Made by a program: the position numbers and the translations under genes. Under the pieces are notes generated by a model. It worked only from the letters and a program-made list of their open reading frames with translations. It was not told the DNA's origin and made no database searches. A stretch of DNA of 64,000 nucleotides from Bimastos eiseni (lineage: Eukaryota > Annelida > Clitellata > Crassiclitellata > Lumbricidae): positions 21,602,900 through 21,666,899 of the forward strand of contig OY365806.1 of NCBI GenBank assembly GCA_959347315.1. The letters run 5' to 3'. Of the stretch, positions 21,861-33,000 are shown piece after piece (position 1 is the stretch's first letter; each line of letters begins with the position of its first letter).

Positions 21861-22656
21861 TATCGACCGACTGAATTTTGATTCCTTAACAAACATTTTT
21901 GTCTGGGACATCGACTGCATGCCGTAATATAGCAGCCTATTTCCAGATTCACCTGAGTCAACCAATTTCCAAAGAAACTGTTATTAAACAACAGGACATG
22001 TTGTTAAGGGGATAATAGATGGAAAATTTGAAAAATATATTAGTTTTAGAATAATGTCAAGGCTTCTGAAATCATTGGTGTATGGCATCCTAGCTTAAGT
22101 GTTTAGATGGGCTAATGGATTTATTATTTGTGCTCTGTGTAATAATATAAAGACATGTAAATGTAATCTGTTGTATTGTATCTGGAATAATAATTTACGA
22201 GTACTCTGTTTTGTCAGTAATTGTTTTCTGACAACTAGTTAAGCATGGATTCGAACACAAGAAATTAGAATATCAGAGTAACCGGTACACAGGATAATTG
22301 GCATGCTCAAATTTCAATGGGAAGATTTTGGTCCTGTATTGTCAAAGCTGTCTGTCTTTTTACATGATGCTACTGTAAAGCCTATTAATGTGTTCCTGAC
22401 TTTGGAGACTGCTGGTCTGAAACAACCCCACTGCCAATGCAGAAATCTGCACCAACCATCCAATGCATCATTTGCTAAGAATTATTGTCAAGTGGCTGAA
22501 GACCTACTTCTCCCAACTTATTGTTGTTGACTGAAGTTGATTAACACTTTGTGCACATGGCTGCCTCAAGATTGGCTGAAGAGACTGCTCTGCCTCTAAA
22601 TTATTGCTTGTTCCATAGCTCCAGGTGTATTAGTCATATAAGATTTTCTTTTTGAA

Positions 22657-22692
22657 GTCTTTGGTCAGACAATTATTATGTCCAAGTGCATT
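22657..22692 (+). pseudogene. Relic of DCTN5 exon 3 with its splice acceptor
   Basis: GTCTTTGGTCAGACAATTAT then TATGTCCAAGTGCAT matches the end of DCTN5 intron 2 and the start of exon 3 (19823-19858) with about three differences. It lies 0.8 kb past the DCTN5 stop and is far too short to code. Confidence 0.6.
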
Positions 22693-22729
22693 TGATTCCT
22701 TGTTCAGCAGATAGGACTCATTAAAAAAC

Positions 22730-23345
22730 AGGTGGCCGCATCTGACATCCGCTCCTGACACCCAAAGCAACCATCGACTGGGTCTCTGGTATTATGATGA
22801 CAGCGCTATAAAAGTAATTAGGTTTAAGTCTGCCTTCGTATTGCCCATCAGCTCTTGTGGCAGGTCCAGCCATAGCATTCAAAATAGTCACCAAAAGGTC
22901 ATCCTTCAAAGTGAGAGATGGGGCACATTGGTCATGCTATAGCTGTTGTGGTTGTTTAATGGTCCTAGTCTTTAAAGTTATAATCCAAAGCACCTACAGA
23001 TCGGTGAACTGATGCCTTGCACTGATATCCTCGGTCAGCTTTGCGGGCCCCCAGTCGATCTTGTGAACAGTACACATTCAGGATATGACAGATAGTCTTG
23101 TTTGGGTTATCTGGGTCAGGCAGAGGTACATCAACTGCCCGCAATACAAGGCTACAAGGTGCAAACACCGTTCCACCCACATGGTGGGAATCTGGCGCTT
23201 GAAATTCATAACATCGCTCAACTTCATTGAGAACTCTATCCCAGCAAAGTTTAGCTCACCTAAATGGTTTACTGTAGAGACATAGGTACTGAGTAAGTTC
23301 TCAATAGCATATTGATGGAACTGCCCATCCAAACATTTAGGATAT
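22730..23345 (-). pseudogene. Unidentified degenerate coding remnant
   Basis: Minus-strand frames read DGQFHQYAIENLLSTYVSTV, LNFAGIEFSMKLSDVMNFKR, then after one frame change VDVPLPDPDNPNKTICHILN and RKADRGYQCKASVHRSVGAL. After a stop, KDDLLVTILNAMAGPATRAD and YSAVIIIPETQSMVALGVRS follow. The composition is protein-like and continuous, with at least one frameshift and one stop. I do not recognise the family. It could be a processed pseudogene, a transposon protein or another captured gene. Confidence 0.4.
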
Positions 23346-23471
23346 GGAATGAGTGTTGAGCTGGCATTTGACTTTCAGATTCAATTCACAATTGATTACA
23401 CTGAAGGCTAACTTTAGAGGCAGATGTAACAAACTAGGAGGAATCATTTAGACTAAAACAAATAATGAATA

Positions 23472-23625
23472 CAATCAGGGGTTGTGATTCTAGAGGGTCA
23501 CAAGTCCCCACCTTTTACAGAGACGGAACATGCTATACGTTTATCCCCCACCCCCACATTTCATACCCCTCTCATTGGGAGTCCCCCCACCTGTCAAACG
23601 AGATCGCCGCCTCTGACTACAAATT
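23472..23625. repeat. Dispersed repeat, copy 1
   Basis: Contains CCCCTCTCATTGGG and CCACCTGTCAAACGAGATCG then CCGCCTCTGACTA. It matches about 37620-37770 over roughly 150 bp. Class unknown. Confidence 0.7.
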
Positions 23626-24075
23626 AGGCACACACTTAACATACTATTACTTTTATTTTTTAAACGTTAAATACCGTGCATTAGCTCTTCGGTTGCATGT
23701 ACACTATACTTGACCAACTAATCACATACAATTACTGTCACAAATACATGCATATATACATATATGCTGCAAATATATAGAACATGCTGTATAAATATAT
23801 ACACATTTCAAACCAACTCTGTTCTCAGCAAGTCCTTTAATGATGTGTGAAAATATCAGTCATTGTGTCCATCATATGATCTGAAACTCAACTCGTTTCA
23901 TAATAGCAGTCAAAGGTAACCAGTCAGAAGAGAGTTTTTGGAAGGGATGTGTAGTTCTAGCTTCATCTGCATTCTGCTAGTCTCAAACTCACTATCTACG
24001 CTTTCATTTCTACTTACCGATATCAGTTCACAAGATTCACCAACAGAATGCCAAGATATCATCGATTACTGCATC

Positions 24076-27000
24076 TTAATAGGGTGGATAAAATCCTCTC
24101 TGTGAGAATCTGGGTGGTGGTCGCATAGGAGGAAAACGAGATGGTGGGCCACCCATAAATGGTCTGCCAGGATTTCCGGGATTAAAGTCCGATGGAAACC
24201 TTGGTCGTGCATTAAAAAATGGTTCTGGAAAACGATTTCCACCCATGTGGCGATCGAATTCATGTGGTCCATTTCCTGAGTTTCTTTCATTGTTTAAGAA
24301 TTCTTGTGGCCCAAAACCTCTCGGTGAATTTTCAGGATGAGCATGTTCAGAATGAATTCTTCCTGAAACCATGGGCGCAATTGGGTGATTTTCTTCGATT
24401 GGCTGTTGTTGTTGACCTGGGGGATGACTGGGGAACTGTCTCGAGGGCAACACTTGGGAATCATAGCTGTCAAACATTGGTGGCCCATCATTTGACTGAG
24501 AGTATGTAGGTTCCAGTTGACCTTGAAAGTTTCCCTCATCTCTGTTTGGCCCGTTGAATTCATTTTCCGGGGGAAAACCTCGCATTCTCTGTGGCCCTGT
24601 GTGCAACATTTGCTGAAACAGTTTAGGAGAAGTGAGGGGATCAGTAACTGGTGATGAGAATCCTGTCTTTTTCTTCAAGCGCTCTACAAATTCACTGTTG
24701 TCATCAGGAGACCTAAAGTCAGGATGTACTCCCGAAGATGTCATGTCTGGGATCTGCAGGGATGGTCTCATCATGAATGGCCTTGGCCCTACAACATCTG
24801 GAACTCCCTGGCCCACCGCAGATGCTGATTTTGTTGTGTTGAGAACGTTCTTTAGCATCTCCACCAAATCTGGGCGAATGTTGAGTATACTATCGCTCCC
24901 AGATTTCTGGTAATTGCCGTTGTCTTCGATACTTGCAGCTGGAAACTCAGGCTCTCCCGAATAGGGCAGACGCTGACCATAACCAGGATGTGTGCTCGAT
25001 TCGAACTGTCCACCTGATGGATACATAGAAGGAGAATAGCTAAATGGAGGTGGTAGCGGAGGAGGTGGCAACGGACCCTTTTCTTCGACCTGCATTCCTC
25101 CAGGAGGCACCGACGTGTAACTTGAATCCGAGACGGAGGAGACTACCAATGATGACTCTACAGCACCAATCCCATGTCCCCGACTGGTGATTGGGCTGCT
25201 GCTGCTGCTGCTGCTGTTGACACCACTCTGAGAAGATGGAAGCTGCTGCTGCACTGTGAGATAGTCTTCTGAATGATAGAATGGTCGGAACTGAGGAGCC
25301 ACTTCTTCGTTCGGCTTGCTAGGCTGCAACGTTGCAGAAGCCTTCCCACTCTTCCCTGGACTGTGGTTTTCGGGCTTTTCGTCTTTTTTCGGTGGTTGAA
25401 ATGGCACATTCATGCTCTGCGTCAAGACTGAAAGACTCTTCAGAAAGTCTGTCCCACCGGATGCTGACTTTTTGGTGCAGTTAAGCAGCTGATTGAGGAG
25501 AGCAACTGGATCCACTGTCGATCCCGCTGTGTCTGGCTTTTCGTCTTGAACCGGTGTGCCACCACCATCGTCCTCGGGAACAGCCGACTGCGAGTCATCA
25601 TTAGCAGAAGCACTACCAATGCCAGATGGCAGCCCAACATTCGAACTCGATGACATCGAGTTGAACTGAAGCGAGAAAGATGACAACCCACCAGACGTTA
25701 ACTTTGACAAGAAGCTGCTGTTGTAGTCAATGGCGATTGGAGCATCGGTGACAACAGGCGAATTTGACGGAGAATTCACATTCTCTGGAGCCGAAGGTAA
25801 ACTGATCGACTTTCCAATAAGTGGCTGGATAAGTACTTCTTCATGTGTATCTGCAACTAAATCAAACAAGGCAATATGTACTCATCTCTTAGAAATGACT
25901 AAGGTCTTTAGGGGTAGAAAGTGTAAAGTAAACCCAATCAATGTGGCTTCTAATTGTTTCAAAATTCATACCTATGGACAACTGCAACTAAATAAGTAAT
26001 ACATTAGTCTTTGTCTGATTGCTGAGTTTACAGCTCATGATCTAAATTGAGTTTACTTTATATCACTCCTCCTTCTGGTTCTCTGCCTCTTAGACAATTT
26101 AAAATTTTCCAACTATTCCCCAATCCTTTCCATGACCTCTTCATTTGTGTTATGTTCTGTCCAGCTGATTTTCTCCATTGTTTTCCATGTCCACATTTCA
26201 AAAGCTTCAATTCTTCTTATGTATGTTTTTCTCATGTTTCATGTCTCTGCTCCATATAGCCTCACAACCCACATCGGTGTCTTTATCAATCTATTCTTCA
26301 GATTCTTGTTTAGTTTTCCTCTCAGCAGTTCTCCTTTTAGAGAATGCCTATTCTTCCTATTGTAATCCTTTGTTTAATTTATATCTAACATTTGGCATCT
26401 TATCATACTCCCAAGGTAGCCGAATTCGTGGTGACCTGACAATTCGACACCGGACAGTTCGGCGCGGACAATTCGGTGCCGTATGAGTTTGTAAGTGTAT
26501 TTAGACCAAATATTGGTATGCTGCAAATGACATTTTTAAAATATTCAAAATGGGAGTGAACTAATATTCTCCATATTAACCAGCACATGTTTGGTTATTG
26601 TAGAGTCATAGTCAACACATAGGGATCGTGTCACCTTCTAACTAGAGTGGTCCTCCACTGTAGAGAAAACTAAACAATATTACAAATTACATTGATTTTA
26701 GTTTCTGACTCACATAGTATTTACTAATGGCAGTATATAGAAGTTGATAAATCCATGTCTTGATGTTACTGTACTCTTTAATCGCAATCACTCAGTCAGT
26801 ATTTTAGGGCTGTTGTCCTCACCAGTCCCTATAATAACCCGACATTACTGGATAATATGGAGAATACTATTTCGCTCCCATTCTGAATAATTTAAAAATG
26901 AGTTACTTCATACCGATATCTGGTCTAAATATACTTACAAACTCATCCGGCACAGAGTTGTCCGACGCCGAACTGTCCGGCGCCGAATTGTCCGGAAACT

Positions 27001-30000
27001 TAATTCGCTCACCTGTTCTATTTCTTTTTCTTCAATGTGTATTCAGATTATATGTTTATTGTATTGTATTGATTGTATTTAAGTATTTATTGTATTTAGG
27101 TATCTATCTCCACTTTACCCAGACTGCTATATGTTCATTATTTGTAGGCTGCCATTTTTTGATTGCCCATGAACATACATAAGATAAAAGTCATTTGTTT
27201 GACCAGAAATCTTCAAAAGTTGTTATTCTTATCACACATAGTCCAGTACCCTGCAAAGTCAAACAATGATGATTCAACTTAGCATAAGTCCACAGTGATC
27301 ACACTGCCCTTGCCTTATCTGCATCTGTACACAGTTGTATCACCACTTTGTAGAATATGCCACCGGCTCTAACAATGCACTAAATTTAACAATTTAACAA
27401 GAGAGTGTGCAATAAGTGACTGGAAAACCAATGATGCAGCTGGTCGTTAAATTTTCAATTAGAAATAACATGACTGCTCATGAAATGAGAGTGGTAACAG
27501 AACAACATATGTGCACCATCCTTAGAAATCATGCGCCTACACAAACACACAGACAGAAAGAACATTGAGCTCGAGACAAATCTGTTAAAGGGCTTAATTT
27601 AGAGGAAATAAATGGGTAAACATCTCACACAAGTCTAAAAAAGATGGAAATACAACTTAAAAATTATTACATGTTGTAGGATGATCCAGTGAAGCTGGCT
27701 CTTGAGGTGGAGAAACAGCAACGTTGCTTGGAGAATAAGTCTTCTGCTCTAAAACAAGAACATAATCAATTGTCACATGATGTAAACCAACCTAACAAAT
27801 GTCAGCTGAACTTGTTTTCTATACTACATAACTTACATCGTTAAACTACAATTGCTTGTTTCAGTTCAAAACAGAATCTTTAAACATTTTTTGGACAAGG
27901 CAACAGTCCACTGCAACAGCAGTCACTGTTCTACAACCGACACAGAAACTGCTTAACTCCCACGATCAACCAATGTCCTACCTGACTATGCAATTTCGCA
28001 CAGGTCACTTTCGATAGAATCTCATACTGATGGTGAACCGGAGTGACCACATTTGTAGATGTAGAAAATACAGACCGAGGCACACGTGATTATTGGATTT
28101 TATTCATACTATAAGACTCAATGGAAAGTGGCTCTGTCTCATATCAACCTAGATTGGAGCATTCACTGAGTGCACTGAAGGCGAGTGAGTTATTGGCCCA
28201 ATGCTGAAAATTGTCAACTTCTACAAGCTATACGTTATGCTCGCTTATATTAGATATATAGACACTCATTTATTTGAAAATAAACTCATACCTGTGTCAT
28301 CATCTTCTGCATCTGACATTTCCATGTCAATTGGCTCCGTATTATCTTCGGTCACATCAGCGACACTTTCCACTGGTGATGGTGCATCCATGGAAGGCGA
28401 TGGGATAGGACTCAGTGGATCCGGAAGGGTTTTTCGGATATCTTCCAACTTCTTGCGAAGGTTTGTCACTCTGGTACCAAAGTTCTTGTATGCCTGGAAA
28501 AAAAAACTTCACTTAAGATTTACTACTTGAGTGTATTGTATCAATAGCGTCTTAAGATGAGAAAGGAATGTCTGAGAAAGGGTTCTAGGTAGGGAGCACA
28601 GCACCATTCCAGATCAAAGGGCTTACTACTGTGAAGGCATGGCTCTGCCTACTTGAAGAAAGACAGGATTCTCATCAACAGTTACTGATCCTCTCACCTT
28701 CCCTGAGGGTAGGACTGCAGAGTTTGCTAAGGTAGGCAGGAGCAAAGCCCATAAGCATGGCAGAATAATCTCTGTATTAGATTGGTATTCATATCTTGGA
28801 AAGACTAAATGCATGCAAGGGAAGTAAACATACGTTAGTAACAATCTTGGCTTCTCCATACTGGGCATCATAGAAGAGTTCACTTTGTTCAAGAAGCTCA
28901 AGCAGCGTCTGTCGTTCCTTGTTCTGCTTGTCTAAGCTGCTCACATAGTCTTCCAGATGACGATGGATGTCTTCGATCTGCTGCGTATATTGCTTGCCAT
29001 GACTACGGTCTGTCAAGGAAACAGAAGGAAACAGATGGTTACATCATGAAGTGAATTAAAACCCTTTCAAGTCAACAACTCACGGACAGCATCCAAAACC
29101 TCATTATGCTTTATAACATGACAACACTCAACAACTATCACATTGTGACACTGTGTTTGATACACCTCTCAGAGGCAGTAAGCCAAGAGGATCGCATTTA
29201 GTTATTATTTATTTTATTTAAAAGTATGGTAATTCTAATCACAAAGGAGTCAATTGTGGCTGCACTAAGGATTTACTCAAGGACCGTATATACAGTGGCC
29301 ATTAAAGGGAAACCAGTACTAGAATAAAATATCAATCCACGTTTTTAAGAATTATGTAGCTAACACCAAACACGAATGGGTTTATGAAAAAAAGTACTTT
29401 AAGATAAAATAATGCACATTTATAATGCATCTTCAGAAATGCTCCCTAAGAACATCATTTTCCAGGTTTATGATTTGATAAATAACTGGCAAAACTTACC
29501 AGCAAGTGAACCTCAAACCAAAATCTAAAGGTCTATGCAGCACAAGATGTTCCAACACAGTCTAACTCAAGGACTGCAATTTACAGCAATGTATTTGTAA
29601 TAATATTAGAGTTCCACAGTGCGTTGTCAGTGATCACTTTAATTCATTTTTAATCAATTAGGTATTTTAATCAGCGGCACTCTCGACCTAGTAACACAGA
29701 ATCTTGATCTAACAAAACAATTTCAAGCACATAAGAGTTAAAGAAGGAAGAAGCTCTAGCTTACGTTGCATGCTGTGATGCAATCAATTTCACAAAGCTG
29801 GACCACTTATAACTGCACCTCCAACCAGGTCACATAACAGAGCAAAATGAAATAATGAAAATTTCCGTTCAGCTATAACTTTAACATTAAATAGCAGAAT
29901 AAGCTTGCCTTTAAGATGCTTCAGGTAGTTCTGACTAGTGACATCAATGTTAAGCGATGAAAGTCGGCGCCTTTTCAATTCACTATCCTTTTCAAGCTTT

Positions 30001-33000
30001 GCAAAGTTGCTTATACTTTCTCTTAGTTTGCTAGGCTAAACAAAAAGTTTTATATTATCCACTTAATACAATTTGAAGTTATTGAAAATCAAGCAACATT
30101 TTAAACAGTCTGGAGCAATGGAAAAATTAATGAAAATCTCAAAACAATCAATAAATGTCATGTTAATGAATAAGAGACACTGCTATTGAAGCATTGATAA
30201 AACAAAAGCCGAGTAAATAAATATACATAAAATAAGAATTATAAGATGATTTTGTAACAAAACCAAACACAAACAATACGTAGTGGTGAAAACTATTAAA
30301 GGCTCTCCAACTATAAAACACCAATAATTGAAATGCATGTACAACTATTTAAGAGTGCATTATAAACCATATGCTCATCCAGTCCTTAACTTGGTGTCAA
30401 GCTCTACATTGGATGCCTGAGACACCCTTTCACCATAAACCTTTCTGCATCAATGGGACATTGAATCAAGTCAGGCAAGTCACCATTAGCAAGACCTGGT
30501 TTCCTATATATTTTGCGGAATCTGCGATCACCAACCAATTATGAATCGGCAATCTTTTAACTCCACAAAAAAATCTCTAATCCTTTAAATTTTACAACAG
30601 TTTTTGCAGTTATACTCAGATGTTATTCAACATCACCTACATGTTTGTACTGTTCTGTGGCAAATCTATGCTTGAATAAAATTATGCAAATACTTTTAAA
30701 ATTAATTAAATGATAATATTACAACAAATCTAACCTTATATTCTGCCAAAAGTTTTGCTGCAGAAGGTCGAATTTTCGTGTTGTCTGAAAAAAGCCCAGA
30801 AAAATTAGCAAAGTGTCAACATCAGTTTTAAAATTAGTAACAGATTAGAAATGGAATAATTTAATTCAATTTCCAATCAAAAGTATCATATTTTCATCAT
30901 GCATTTTGAGGCAGAACACAGAATGTTAATTGACTGGAGGAGCAGAAGTTCAAGGTTAGCTGTTCTTTGAGCAAAGAATAGCTCCAGTTTAGAGTTCATT
31001 GAGCACTACACTAAAACCAGCCAACCTACTTTGGTCAATGCTTACCTCTCAAAACCAAAAAAATTTAATCAATCGATGGAACCATGAGTCACCGTGTGCT
31101 TCATAATCAGTCAGTGCTGGTAATCAGTCACAATCAGTGCTGGTAATCAGTAGCACCATAATCAGTGCTGGTAATCAGTCATTCTCAAGTGCCAATTCAA
31201 AACTTTGGAATATGCAATTCCATCAGTTACTTGATTTGTTCACTCACTACTAAACTTAAAACACCTGTTGAAATTCATCTGCTTCAACTTGCTTACCAAC
31301 CAAACCTAACTTTTGGTTTCATCCAGACTGAAACCAAATTCTTCACAGAACTTTAATGTTTCATCATGATTTCTCTCAATTCCTAAAGCATGATTCAACT
31401 TGCTTACCAACCAAACCTAACTTTTGGTTTCATCCAGACTGAAACCAAATTCTTCACAGAACTTTAATGTTTCCTCATGATCTCTCTCAATTCCTAAAGC
31501 ATGATAATAGTGGCAAAATAAAAGTCATTAGACTAAATAAGTAGAATTAAAAGTTCACTGTTAAGATGACTTTCTCGGAATAACTTCCAAAACAGGAGAC
31601 AACACAAGTTTGCTTTCATAACAAAGTGTGTAATTAATAGCTTCAATGTCTTCATCAAGAGCAGAATTATGCACCAAGTTGAATGTATCAAAAAACACTT
31701 AACCTATATTCCAGAAAGTATAGTTAATGCATTATTGATTATATTGCCAGACTTCTTGTTTTATCACTAGGAATTCAAACCACCGGAGATCAACTATGTG
31801 ACAAAATCGTAACTGTTCCTCAAACAGGTACCACACCAAAAACTTGTAAGTTAAAGAAATGCTCCAAAGGGATCATAAACACAAAAGATACAGAAACAAC
31901 ACTCACTGAGAATAGCAATTAGATCTTCAATAAATTCTGAGTCATAGATATTACGCTCTTCCCAGATGGCGAAGATTCGCTCGATATTGTTCCTAACAGA
32001 AGCGTCCCTAAACATTCAATAACAAAGTAAACACCCTTGTGTAACACAAAAGAGGCAGATAAAAAAAGCATCAATCATGAGGAATGCAGTCCTCGTGCAA
32101 TTAATTATAAAAAACTTTTGGCATTTCTCTTGTGACAATTTTGTAAAATTCAAGAACACAACATAAAGTTAGTTAAGATAACCGGTAAATCCCTAGAAAG
32201 ACTGCTGCTAATATTTATCATATATAGCCCAAACATGTGAAGACATACGTCACACACACATCTGAAATTAATACTGAGCCATGACTTAACGCACATATAT
32301 GGCCGAATCGGAATTTGATTAGACAAACTTCCACTTGTAATAAACTAGGCTGTAGCTTTTACAACATATAGGCTATAACCACTATATGCATGCTTTGAAC
32401 AAAGATGTAGCAAACACAAAAACTGTGATAAGGATCAGCTCATGGCTTTCATGGAAAATAAGTGCAGATCTGAATCTTCATAGCCATTGCAGCTTTCGCC
32501 TCAAGTAACTCAATGCCTCCGACTGATATTACGCTGTCATTAGATAGCGTCTAACACCACAGTATGCACTTACTTACACACTCCTCGTTTAAGCACCACT
32601 CCGACTAAAGTGTGACGCAGAGACGTATCCCCAAAGCTATAAAACACACCATATTGATCAATGTGCTCTATAAAGATTGGAGAATAGAATAAAAAATTGA
32701 CTTTCTGCATCATCCTGTATATGTGCGGTGTGCTTTACACACTGTATCAAAAATCATGTTCGTCAACAGCTAACGACCCCACACTGTATAAAGACTGATA
32801 ATGAACATGTTACACAGTAAGACAAATAAAACTGCTTATCAAAACAAATCTAAAAATGAAGCCAAGTCTTGAGCTTACCTAACAAGTAAAACTGCATCAC
32901 GCAGAACCTCTTTAAAAGCATCTTTGTACATAATAGCGTGCTTTCTTTTGCATGTCTGAACGATTTCATTACACAGGTAAAACAGTGTCAGCCGGCGCTG

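Larger units (their letters stand above)
21861..24075. other. Tail-to-tail spacer between DCTN5 and the RPRD2-like gene
   Basis: This holds the DCTN5 3'UTR, a short relic of DCTN5 exon 3 (22657-22692), an unidentified degenerate coding remnant on the minus strand (about 22730-23345) and one copy of a dispersed repeat (about 23472-23625). The end of the spacer should be the RPRD2-like 3'UTR. Confidence 0.5.

Noticed and set aside
32578..32636. Possible extra RPRD2 exon with good AG and GTAAGT sites
   Set aside because: Including it shifts the frame of the next exon. Direct joining of 32879 to 32007 gives LLVR-DASVRNNIERIF, which matches the CID fold without an insertion.
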